Notes under the pieces: generated by a model
Database searches by the model: none
Seen by the model: only the letters and a program-made list of their open reading frames with translations
What the model was told of the DNA's origin: nothing
Source of the DNA: Pyrocephalus nanus
Lineage: Eukaryota > Chordata > Aves > Passeriformes > Tyrannidae
Length of the DNA: 64,000 bases
NCBI GenBank assembly: GCA_038380795.1
Contig: CM076264.1
Span: 14,568,001-14,632,000 of the forward strand
Direction of reading: 5' to 3'
Shown: piece by piece, positions 12,701-24,980 of the stretch
Layout: each line of letters begins with the position of its first letter
Numbering within the stretch: the stretch's first letter is position 1
Made by a program: the position numbers and the translations under genes

Positions 12701-15700
12701 CAGTATCTCAAGTAGAACTAGACCTAATGGGGAACGCTGAGCTACTTTCATTTGTGGCCTAAATCCAAAGTTCTTGTTTCAGAAAATTGCAGATTTGTCT
12801 GAGATTTACATTAGGATCATTTCCAGAGCTTTCTAGCCTTCTAAATGGAGACATGGGATTTGGTTTTTGGTTTTGTTGTTGATGTTTTTTTTTGTTTGTT
12901 TTTGTTTGGTTTTTTTAAAAATATTTCTAGAAATTCCTTTTTTCTTCCCCCCTCATTAACTGAATGAATTTAAGAGTGAATTAAGTAGCAATGCAGAAAC
13001 TCCCATGGCTTACAGTCTCAGCTATATACAAATGACTTTTCATTCTGTCTCTCTGTGCAGAGAGGGAAAGACTGTTAGCTTGAATAGGGAGATGTTTATC
13101 CTCTTCTTCTAAAAATGTCATTGGGTCTTTATTTTCCATTTGGACAGTCTATATATCAGAAGAGAGCTCTGTGTATATTTCTTCTAGAGGGCAATGCAGA
13201 GTTAAAGTTTTGTTCCCTTACAATTTTATTTAAAATTTATATACCTTTCTCATCTTGTAGCAAAATAAACAGGTTTGTTTTGGTTTTGTTTTGGGGGGGG
13301 GTGTTTTGTTTTGGATTTTTGTGTTTGTTTGTTTGAGGCAATTTTTTTCAATGCCAGAGACTTAGAGATTATTAAACTATTTTGCAGGGCTACTAGAACA
13401 ACATGGGGAGAAAAGTCCTGTCTAAGGTAGGCAGAATAGTGCAGTCCATCAGGGAGAATCAGCACAGGTTGCATAAATCACACCTGGAGTCAAAAAATGG
13501 GTCTTGTGTAGCAATTTGTCCAACTAGAGAACAACTTGTTTTCTAAACAAACCAAAATATACCTTTTAAGCCACAGTGCTTGCTGATGCCTTATTCTATT
13601 TGAATACCCTTTAGGAGTCAGAGTTTCTCATTGGCACATACGTGGGCACAGCACAATAGTATCATATGGGGGGCTGCATTGTTCTGTTTTTAAGGCATTT
13701 ATGTCCAATCCCCCCCACTTTGGAACTCGTATGGGGTGTTTGTGATAGCTTTCTGTTGCTGCTGTAAACTAAATGCTATATTTATAGTGGTTTTGAAAGC
13801 AGGTATTTGTCAAGAATTCTAAAAGAAATAAGAGTTAGAACTGCTACTTAACCCTTTAAAACTTTGTGCTGACTTATATTACCCTTGAAGTATTTAGGGT
13901 AGCATAAGTATGAATGGAATGTTAGTGTTGAAGAGGAGTAGCTGGGTTTGATTTTTTGTGGGGAATTGGAGCGAGACAGCATCTTAATTTGGGGGATAAA
14001 TTAATTTGCATGAACTCCATTGAATTACTTCATCAAAGTAAAACATGATACGTGTAATGGCTACATAGCTTCCATGCAATAGTCCCTTTCCTTCCTCCTC
14101 CCATTGCTTCCTGCCCCAAACACATAAGTGAAAAATTATAAACTTCATTTGGAATTGCTGAACATAAACCTGGGATGTTAGAGAAAGCCTTGGATTTATA
14201 ATGAGACTGGTCTTCAGGGCTGGAACAGCCCAGAGCTGCAAGGTTGCAGGTGTGAAACCTGGCCTTGAACTCTTTCTATTTCTGAATCTGCTGCTTGGAA
14301 GTGTTTCTGTAACCTGGCACATAGCAGGGGAAATGGAAAGAAAAGCAGCTACATAGGCATATCAAAAAGCCATAAGGGCTTGCAACACTTGCTTACAAAG
14401 CTATTGTTAACAGCTGAGCAGAACACAGCTACGCTGTCACAAAATAAGTGCACCAGTGTTAGTCATGAGGGGGAGATCAGGGTGACTGCTGTTTGCCATG
14501 TAGAATTTAAGACAGTTTATATTTCATCTTACTGCAAGAATAGTTCCTGCGATTCTATGGGATCTATCACAGCTTTTTCCACCTGATGGCTCCGAGTAGG
14601 ATGAGTGCTATACAAATTTAAAAGCGCTTTTGAGCTACTGTCAGTAAAGGTGAAGCTTTTTCTTATGTAATAGTGGGTATGTATAGAGGCCTACTTTCCT
14701 AACAGATAATCGACTTCTGCTTGGAAAGTTTTGGGTCCACAGAAGGTACTTATTTTCTTGGAGGTTTGAAATAATCTGAGCCCATACTTTGTATACACAA
14801 TATACGTTGTTTGGCCATTGTTGTCCCTGTGAGTAATCTACTTGCTGCAGCCACTTGTTGCACAGTTATCAAAAATCAAATTTAAGTGTCATGATGTAGT
14901 AAACATCTGAATTTTATATGTTTTAGAATGAGGTGTGTCAGATCTTCATGATTGGTGTGAGAATTGTCTTAGTAGCATTGCTAGTGCTTGTCTGCTTTCA
15001 GCATATGAAATCTAGAGGCTGTAGAAATGTTCAAAGTAAACACATCCACGTGTTCACACACATGCATAGAACAGGAGTCAGAGGGGCAGGGAAAGGAAAC
15101 TTAAATAGACTTAAAACTAAAATCTGAATTAAAAAAAAGAGTGAGGAGTTCAGGAGAAAGGGTCAGTCTTTCCTTGAGGCCAGACATTATTAAAAACCTC
15201 TGATCTCCTGTAATAATCCTTCATCTCTTTAATTCTCTACCTTCTGCACACAGACATGCAGGGGCACATAATACTGTAAGAAGGCCAATTTGGCATGCTA
15301 AAAGCCATTAATCCCAGGCATGGAAGTCACTGATGTATCTTTGCTGTGTGCCAGCTGTGCCCTGGCCAACCTCTGCTGGTTAAAGAAAATTCTCTCACCC
15401 AACACACAAGAGTATTAGTAAAACAAAGACTTTTCACTGTTCAGCTCACCAGTCACTTTCTTATGGATGAGAGTGTGTGTTTCACTGAATTAGGTGTTTC
15501 CTCACGTGGGGTGCTCTTGCTCCCCTTCACTGGTGACAAGAACAGCAGAGAAGATCTTGCAGGAGAGAGCTGATGAACTTCCTGTCAGGCTGATATGCAA
15601 GTTAGAGAATATTCCTCTTCCTGTTTTGTTCCCCTCCATCAGTGTTTTTCATTCGGTCAGAAAAAAATGTATTCATGTTCTCCTATTTGCTTCTGGAAGT

Positions 15701-18700
15701 CTCTGTCTGATTTTCTCTTTGTTTTCTCTCTTATTTTCTGTTTTCTTCTTTTAAGAGTTGCACTCAGTGCAAGGTGAATCACTGCACTATCACTTCTTTC
15801 CTTCCCACTGTTCTTGCAAGTGAACCAACAGGGAGATTGAAGGTGCACTTAGGGGATATCACAGAGAAGTAGCAGTAGTGGGACTGGCTTGCCTAGGATT
15901 GCAGTCTCAGCAAGACTACGTGACTGGGGCCAAGTGAATTAGAGACCTCATGGATAGCGGTAGAAGAATACAGGCATGGAAGACAATATTGACTTAACTA
16001 CACTGAGGTAGCAAAATCTGTCTTCCTAATTGCTGCCTTTTAAATGACCAGTGGGGAAATTAGGAGGTTCCTCAACAAACATGTCACCTGGATGTTCAGT
16101 TGAAAGAGCTGACAAAATTTCCTTAAGGGCTTCTTAGCTTGTTTTCCGTTGCTGTTTTTTTTTAGTAAGCCATAGGCTTCATTCATTCCTCTGTTGAATG
16201 TTATGGCAAAAGGAGAGAGGTGAACAAAATGAGTAAGGAGGCACAGCCAGGTGTCAGCAGCATATTGGAATTGCATATTGGAGTGGCTTTCTTATAAGAG
16301 ACCAATCACAGCAACAATTTGGTAGCAGTTTGTGTCATTATCCAAGTACCTCCATGGGTTGTGGAATTATTGGTAAGAAACATCTTCTTTTAATAAGTCC
16401 TAGGAAGTAATTGCCAGTGAAGCAATCTAAATATAAGAGAAGAGGAGAAAACAGCATGACATTATCTTGGTTTGACAGCTCAGGGAAAGAGTTTTTGAAC
16501 AACCTTTTGGGAGTGGAAGGACCCTTACAGACACAATTTCCAGGTGACTGGTGGCTGAATTGCCAGCAAAACAGACAAGGAAACCTGGAAGAGTTTTTCG
16601 TGTCATTTAAGAGATGCTGCTGAATTAGGGAACTTTTAGCCCTGGTGATTGTTCTCCTTTTTGATCTGCTCTGGTTTTTCATAGTTCTTATTGACTAGAG
16701 TTCTTATTGACATAGTTCTTATTAGAGTAGATCTGTTGTGTTGGTGTGGTTCAGTGCAGGGCTAGACCATAGGTTAATGTTGTCTCGACTGGTGGAAACC
16801 CAAAACACTCAGTGCTACCAAAAAAACTATGAAAAGTGGTGGGAGAGTCTGTTTATCTTGCTCTATGTCACAGTTTTCAGGAAGTGGCTTCAGTTCATCA
16901 TTGCATTTTTCAGCCATGAAATTTTGTGGCATCTGGCCAGCCTGGTAAGGCTGGAGGTTATGTGTGGTTTCCTGCCAAGCGAGCTCTGGTAAAAAAATGA
17001 GTAATCTTTGAGTTATCATGGTGTAACACAAATCAAAAGAGGAACCCCTCTGCATGCTTGTATCTGATTTCTGTTGTGTTTCAAAATTTAATTATGTGAT
17101 ATAAATTAGCACCCCAACAGTGTGTCAGTGGTTCTGTCTTGAAATGGTTTTTCCACAGCTTGAGGAATAAATTGGGATTCTTTACCCGTTTTAGTTTTAG
17201 CTTGCTCAGCGAAAGGCTATGTATCTTTGGGATTCAATTGATGTAAAATATTCCAAGCAGTATTTCTCCTGAATTTTGAGAGATGACCTGCAGTAAGGGA
17301 GATGATTTTTGAAATAATTGCTTAATTTTTACAGGTTAATTGCTTAATAATACAGGGTAAGTGTATATCTAGAAAGACGTTTGTTTAAAATGGAACAATG
17401 TATTTTAGAAATAAAAAATTATCAAAAAGAAGGAGGGTAGGGCAAGGGCATGGTCCCCAAACCCAGCTTGCCCCTTAGTAACTTGCAGATGAACACATTT
17501 TTTTCCCTTTCCAAGCCCCAGCTCAAACACCCACCTTTCTGGATACAATTCTTGAGTTGCGTCAGCCAGTCTTGAGGCAAATTCTGTCTAGTGCAGCTTC
17601 CTCCTTTTTCTGACGTATTTGAATCATTGTGGAGTTGGGAAAAACAATCTTTCTACAGGAAAGCTCCTTTGTACCTAAGATACACATGCTGGTACATGCG
17701 CAAATCTGAGAAATATATCAAAGTTGGTCTTTATCTAGGAAAAACTGTAGTCCACTCTAATAATTGTGGCAATTATTTTGTCTGAGAGAAAAAAATAGCT
17801 GGCATAGAGATCTGATTCTTACTGTGTGTGCTCTTCCAGGCAGCACGAAACTGATGGGTATGTGGGCTGTCTGCTGTCCATTTGCTCCATGAAAGCTGCA
17901 CTGGCTCCAGGCTGTATGAGGCTATGATGTCTAGATTTATGTAAGAACTGACTGCCTGCTAAGGCAGTGCTGCAGTGCAAAGGATTTGCTACACATTGAG
18001 GGTAGTAATGGATACTTTTTGATAATGAAATGTGGCGATAAAAGTTTAATTTTCTGAGCATTTACAAGAATCTGGCCTCCAAAATACGCAGCAGTGAAAT
18101 AACTCTCTTGTTTAGTTCTAGCATTATCTATGATTATTTTTAAACCAAATAATAGGTCACTATTAGCTTTCAGTCAGGATTTCACCTTGATTTAGAAATG
18201 TGTTTAAAAAGAACAATTTATGTGGTCTGAAGGTGAGTAATAAACAATTGACCAGTTTCAGTGGTGTGTTAAAGTATGCAGTTTATTAATTTACTCAGGA
18301 GCAGATAGCTTGGCTTTATTAATTCAGAAAACTTTAAAAATTTGAAGGAGTAGAAGAATGTCTGACTTTACCTGGTGTTTGGTGTGATTACCACAGGATG
18401 AATTGCACTGTAAACAGTGAACAAAGGGTGCAGCCCTGCATCTAGAAAAGGCTATTCTTGATTGCAGGGTCCTCTTATCACACTGACTGTCATAGAAAGC
18501 TTTCTCTAATGGAGTTACTTCTAGCTTTCCAGGAATGGCTGAATCCTTTCCAGAGTCGTTGGTACGTTGTTTCACCGGATCATTCACGATTTATTAACTG
18601 TGTGAGGCAACTTAACTTAGGTTATGTTTTTCGTGCCTGTTTTCTATGAATGCTGAAACTCTAGCACATGGAACTAAGATCTTGCTTGATAGATGATACT

Positions 18701-21700
18701 TATCTATGAGATTCCTATTAAAAACAAACCATAGTACATACCCACAAAATAACACAATAATATTGTGGGAGTTTAGCTATTTGTGGTGAACGAATGAATG
18801 TTTGTTAACTCAGAGCTGGATGCAGCTGTGATGCTGATGGGGGAGGATGGGTGGCTGCACAGCAGTGCAGCTGCTGCTTCCCCATCTTGTGATGCAGAAA
18901 TGTCAAGCTTGAAGGTGGTAACGGGGATTTTGCAGCATCTTTAATCTACTTTCCTCAGTAACTCTCTCCATCATCCCTTGTTTGACTGTGGAATTAGGCA
19001 TGGGGTTTTATCCTCTTATTTTACCACAATCTGTGTGTGTGATGACCACTTAAAACTTGTATGACAGTTCTGTTCTGCCTATTCTGTGGATCTCAACAGA
19101 AACAGTCATATATTCCTCATTTACATCAGAAACAGTCATTTTCATAAACTGTTTCATTCTCTGGCTACCCTTAAACTATAGGTGTTAGTTGTAATGTTGA
19201 TGTTAAAGATTAGTCTTGCTTTTAACACTAAAGCATGTAATTCGTTAGTTTACTTAAGCTGAAGTTGGAAGACAACTGTCACCTAAGCAAGTCACTAAAA
19301 GTGTTAGCTCTCTGCTTTTCGTAGTTCTTATTACAAATGTTTTTTCTTATTTAGGATTCTCGGAGTAAAGTAAGGATCTGATTATTGACACTGCCAAAGT
19401 ATTTCAGGTTTTTTTTTTCTTTTTTTCAACTTTGGATGCCAACAAAAAATATTCTTAGACTAGCCAGATGGAAAAAGGAGAAAAAAAGGCAATGGGGAGG
19501 CATGTCATGTTCAGTTAGGTAAAAGCTGAGTTCAGATTTCTGAGATGGAGGATCTGAGAGCCTTTACTATCTCAGGCTCACCCAGACAAAAGGGAGAAGG
19601 AATTGAGGGTTACATATTTGCCAGAGAAAAGCTGGATGAGGTAGGTCTTAGTCTGTACAGCTACTCACTTACTTTGTAGGGATTTGTCATTATGAGAAAG
19701 GGTGTCAAGAGGCAGGGAGGTGGGGAGGGAGAAAAGAGATTTGGGTTAGAAACTGAATGGTAAGTAGCACCAGCTAGACACAGCAGTAAATTGTTAGGAT
19801 CAGCCTAAGCTATCCAATTTTCTAGATAGGGCTGGTCTGAACTACGAACAGCCATAAAGGCAAAGCACAGGTATCTGTTGCAGAGGCACAGTGAAAGCTC
19901 AAAGGCTTGGATGACTGTTGTGATTAGATCAGTGAAACAAGAAGATAATTTATATGACAGTTTAAAAGGATCGGAGCAGTCAGAAAATTTAAATAGTATG
20001 CAAAAGGTGGTGAGAATGTGAAACAAGTTTTAACTCTCTTGAGAGTAAAATTGGATCTTACACCTATTTGCGTAGGATGGGGAGATGAATCGTAGAAGCA
20101 GCTTGATGGCAGCTCTAGAAAGATGGCCAAGCTGAAGGCACTCAGAGCCTTTCCACAAATATGAAGAAGAAAAGGTGAAGAGCTGATGGCTGGAGTGTTG
20201 ACAAAGACTTGTGAGATGTCATACAGACTTACTGCTTTTACACTGAGAACCCTCATGTCCTTCATCTGTTCTGGCACTCCTTGGCATCCAAAGATGAGTG
20301 TAACAGGAGAGAAAAAGGATTGACATTTTTAGAAGGAGAAGATGAAGGCACCAAGAGCACCAAACTGTATGCTCAAAAGTAATATAAATGAGCTTTAAAG
20401 AAAATCACATCTTGCCTGTTTTATAATGTAAGAGCTCATTAGAATTCAAATGGTTAGAAAAGAATAGGCAGTTTCTGGAGCCCCTCTTCGAAAGGACCTG
20501 TCAGTCCAATGTGGCATTCAGCCCTTTCATAGCAGTGGGAAACCTGACAATACTGCTCACTGGAGAACAATGTTGGAGGTAAAGAGGAGTCAGAGGAGAG
20601 AAACAGTAAAAAAAATATTAGGCTATCAATATTAGGAGTCCTGAATTCTGAGATAAGATGAAACCCATAAAACTGGTTCAATTCTAGGAAAGTCCTTAAC
20701 ACACACTTTACCAAACAAAGCATGTAAAAACTTTAAAGGCTTTTTGATCTCCAGCAGTTTAAGACCTTTAGTGGCTATACAAAGCAAAATACAGCAAAAG
20801 GCCAGGGGGATGAAAAGAAGAAATAGCTGGCAGTCGCTGTATCTTACAAGTTTTGAAGAAGTGTTTGAAGGAACTTAGCCATGATAATCGATGTGGAATT
20901 TAAGATCAACAGGATCAAACATAAATGTTCACAGGTAGGCCTTTTGTTAGGTGAATACTTTGAATAATGCAAAGCCACCTAACTTGTCCTAAAAAAGCTC
21001 TCTGATCAAGGGGTTGTATAGCTTGGTATTGTTAATTTTGAAAACATCTTGTGGCTTGCTGAAGAAGTGGAAAGAAACTGGAGGAATGCTAATGGAGTAG
21101 CAGTATTTAGAAAGGTAAATACAAATCCTTAACGATACATTTACACATGGGACAAAGGAGGAATTGCAAATAATGACAAAGGCAATCAAGGAGGAGTTGT
21201 GTTCACGTGCTAAGATGCACCCATTCAAATAAAATAAATGTGGTTGTATTGAGAAATAAATTTACAGATTTTAGAGGGAAGGTGTAGCCCATAGCTACAG
21301 AATGGAGCACTATATCCTAAGAAGTGGTGACTTAAAGTCTGTTGGTCATGGTGGGCAATCAGCTCATCACATCATTCATTTAAAGCAATGGCAGAAAAAA
21401 GTGCCAACCTTGGAAGCACAAAGAGGGGACTGATGAATAGGAGTAAGTGGTGGAACTTAACGCTTAATGTGGTTCTGGTGGGACCGCAATAAAGAAAAGC
21501 ACAGAATCACATCTGGTGTGTGCTCTTCAGAAAAAATACTGGGAAATTGTCAACAGGTTTATAGAACAGGTGCATGATTCCAAAGCTGTAAAAATCCCTT
21601 GCAGTAAGAGATTAATTGTTAAACTTTAAAAGGAGATCGTTTAAATACCTTCACAGAACACAAAAACTGGATATAAGAGATAATAATTAGCAATGCATAT

Positions 21701-24609
21701 TACATGGGTCATGGCTGAAAATAAAGCCTAACAAAGTGAATGTAATTATTGGCAAGTATATTAATTAGCAGCCAATTGATTCTCCATTCCTTTTATCATC
21801 TGAAATCTGAACACAATGACTCTTTGGAAGATGCAGTTTGGCCCAACGTGAGATGATTAATCAAAAGCAGGTTATTAAGCATAATAAAGAGATAATGAGA
21901 CACAGTTCTATGGCCTCTGCCATGCACAGGTGTTCCTATATTTTCTGAAGTTAGCAGAACTTTTGGCACCAACATAAAGGATGAAATCTTTGTACTGTTA
22001 AAATCATAGCAATGACCTGTGTTTCCAAGACTTCGATTTTGAGCATATATTGTTTTTAATCACGAAAATTTGCTAGATGGTCATTAGTCATCTGTTTTTC
22101 AGTTATACACAATTCTTCCTCAATAAAATTATTGTTTTCCTTTATAAAAGGGGATAATTGAAGAAATCAGAAACGTGAAGTGTCTTTGTACATGTTTTTA
22201 GAGGGTGTTTAGAATTTAGCAGGCATTTTCCTGTTTAAATAGCTGATTTGTTTTTAATGTTGTAAACTCAATCTTGAGAGTGCAACAGTACAGACTGTGA
22301 GAAAACACTGGCTCAGGAAGGAAGAAGTAAAATTTGAGGAAAGATTTAACACACAGTTTAATTTATGATAATGTCAGATGCAATTGCCTGTATACTACAG
22401 TCTCCAGCATTGACTCTGCTGTGCCTGACCGAAGTGTTTAGTATTTTTTTAACCTTTTCTATGTGTTCTGAGGAACAATTCAACAGAAAATCCTCTGCTT
22501 TCTATAGGGAGGTGCAGTGAGTTGGTCATGTTCATAATATTAATGCCCTTTCTACTGTATTGTAGTGATGCTAAGTGAATGGTTATGGTAAATGTGGCCT
22601 TCTGGTACAGTGTATATGGTTTGATAGTCTAGGTTGTGTTAATACTACTACTTGGAAAAGAAACTATGATGAATTAAAAGGACTTAAGTCTAGTTCTAAG
22701 GAATTTGTGAAGTAAGGTTGCAGTATCACTGTCTCATCTCTCAGATGTTTATCATTGTGACACATCTGCAAATGAGATGTAATTAATTAGTTTTTACCTG
22801 ACACTCCTACAGTTCTCATGTCATGTCATGTAAATGTGAGCAGCAGCGTCGTGTCCTGGGTGCAGTGGGGAGGTGTGAGTTGAGCAGGATTAGGCCACGG
22901 TGAGAGTGACTCACTTTCCCAGGTTAACATTCTCCTCCTCAGAGCTGATCACACTTTGTTACTATGAGCTAATTTAGATCCTTAAATTAGCAGCTGCTTA
23001 GGGAGAAATTTCCAGATGATGACTTTTATCATTTCACTGTTTTTAGTTGTATGTCATTTTACTCTCCAGGGAAGTTGTTCTCTGAGAACTGCTGGGAGGG
23101 GGTGAGTTTGAGATGGCTGGGGAAGCAGGCAAGTACTTTACTAATTTTTTGCCTGTAAAGCAGAAGGAATTGAGCTGGTTGAGGCAGTAATAAAGTTGTG
23201 AGAGGGATTTTTATCCAGCGAGGGTGGCTTTTCATTGTCCATGTCTTTTTGCTGTTGCACTTTTAATTAATAAAAAAAAAAGAAATCAATGCAACAATAC
23301 TGCTTACCTTAGTGGAGTAGAATTAAGCTCAATTTTTCATTGAGCAAATGCTAATTCATTTAGAATTGGAAAGTAACGTTGTACAGGACTTCATATTGTA
23401 TATTACTGTACATAGGAGATACAGGTTGTGAAGCAAGCACAATACTTTAACAGCTTGTGATCATATTATTGTGATGTATTAGGACTTGATTGTCCATTTT
23501 TTTCCCCAAAGCTTTTGTCCCTAAGAGAGCAGAACTCTTTTACAAACACTGTGGCTTCAATGATATCTAATCCACTCTGGACTTTTGTGATGATGTCATT
23601 TGGCAGGCCTGTGGGCCATGGTCACGAGTGCTGATGGGAGTAGGATGGCCAGAGGAAAGGATGCAGGGAACCCTAAAGGGTGTCTGGAAATGACCCTTAT
23701 AACAGTTAAATATTAATATTTTGAAAGCAACCACAGGCCTCATTTGAGATTGCTGGCTTTTCTGTCCTGGATACTTTATTGTTTGCAAACATCCTCACTT
23801 TGTACACCTCTTTTAGAACTTACAAGATATTTAAATGAAGGTTTGGAAGGGAAAAGCTGTGAGGGTGAAGGTTAGTCTTTCAGTGGAGAATGTGCTGTTT
23901 GGCTAGATGTGTCAGCATGGTTTGCAGTGAGTGTTGTGACACAATGGTAACTTTATCTTACTGTCCTTGGGATAGGAATGGTGTTCCTTTAATGTTTTTT
24001 CAATCAATCATATCTGAATGGTGATATTCTAAGAGTAGCCTGTGAAAATGAATAGTTGATCAAAATACGATGACTTCCTTGAAAAGTAACACCATTAAAA
24101 AGGTGTAACATTCTTGGATATTGTGTATTTGTTAGAAATCTCCTGCTTATTCTGACCTTTCTAAATGTCAATTTTTCATGTTTGGTAAGATTGTGCTTGT
24201 AGTACTTGAGAGCAATCCTCAAATGGGTATTACATTATCTTTAGAGACTGTGTTTTTAGAGAGACAAGCAAATGTGTATAGCCTAAACTATTTTCTTATC
24301 TGAAGTGATGCCTTTGTCTAAAAATATCCCCCCAAAATTTAGCATTTCATTCACAGAAAACACATGCTGCAGAAAGCACTGGAAATACATTGTGCTGTGA
24401 AGATAGCCTGGTGATAAAAATGGGGGAAATTGTGCAGTGATACCTTTTGGGAAAATACTGGGAGATTGCTTGTCCACCAAAATATCTGGTGAAGATGGGA
24501 CAATAAGGTTTCTTCTCATATATATTTCAGGACATTAGCACCAAAGTAGATGCTTTGGCTCATGATGAGATTCTTTGAGTATCCTTCTGACTTGTGCTCT
24601 CTCTTTTAG
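9716..24609 (+). other. ARHGAP10: ARHGAP10 intron (14.9 kb)
   Basis: It runs from donor GTAAG to acceptor TTTTAG at 24604-24609. No exon or RNA gene was recognised. It holds T-rich and G-rich simple tracts near 12872-12916 and 13285-13330 and a three-copy short repeat at 16683-16723. A segment at about 19440-21500 is noticeably purine-rich on the + strand. Several open frames of 60-120 codons occur, but none resembles a known protein. Confidence 0.75.
16683..16723. repeat. Three-copy short tandem repeat
   Basis: AGTTCTTATT occurs at 16683-16692, 16699-16708 and 16714-16723, spaced 16 and 15 bases apart. Partly shared flanks (TTGACTAG, GACAT) suggest small local duplications. Confidence 0.7.
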
Positions 24610-24772
24610 TCGACAGTCACAGCTCTCCCAGAGAAGACACCCCAACTGGGAGCATAGATTCTCTTTCTTCCCAGTCTCCAACACCTGCCTTCTCTAGTAG
24701 CCCCCCTGGGCTCTTGGATGGAAATCACCTTATCATGGACAGTGGAGATCTTGCAGGCTGGACAACAAATCT
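24610..24772 (+). CDS. ARHGAP10: ARHGAP10 coding exon, fourth from last (Ser/Pro-rich linker)
   Basis: This 163-nt exon is preceded by CTCTTTTAG. Its first two bases complete the codon split by the previous exon (G|TC, Val). It ends CT|GTAAGT, leaving two bases of a Leu codon. The encoded stretch (residues about 51-105 of the in-window protein) begins VDSHSSPREDTPTGSIDSLS and is rich in Ser, Pro and Thr, with little predicted order. The block EDTPT-S-DSLSSQSP is characteristic of the GRAF2 linker between the GAP and SH3 domains. SP and TP dipeptides make it a plausible target of proline-directed kinases (inference). It is followed by a conserved-looking GDLAGWTTNLPGQ segment that continues into the next exon. 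Confidence 0.88.
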
Positions 24773-24922
24773 GTAAGTAACCTGAATATTAAGTAACAAT
24801 TTTTCCACTGGTATGATTGTGCACATGAAATACCTTTTCCTTTTCAGTTTGGTGATGAGTGAATATTGGAAATTGCATATAATTGTGTTTGTTTTCTTCT
24901 GCTGCAAAAAGAGACGTTTATA

Positions 24923-24980
24923 TGTTGAGGTGGATATTCTTTTTATTTATTTTTATTTATCTGTTGAGGTGGATATTCTT
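24923..24980. repeat. 18-bp local duplication
   Basis: TGTTGAGGTGGATATTCT occurs at 24923-24940 and again at 24962-24979, separated by a TTTAT-rich spacer. A further AT-rich run with several GATATTCTTTG-like units follows to about 25030. It lies just inside the intron, 150 bases after the exon. Confidence 0.85.
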
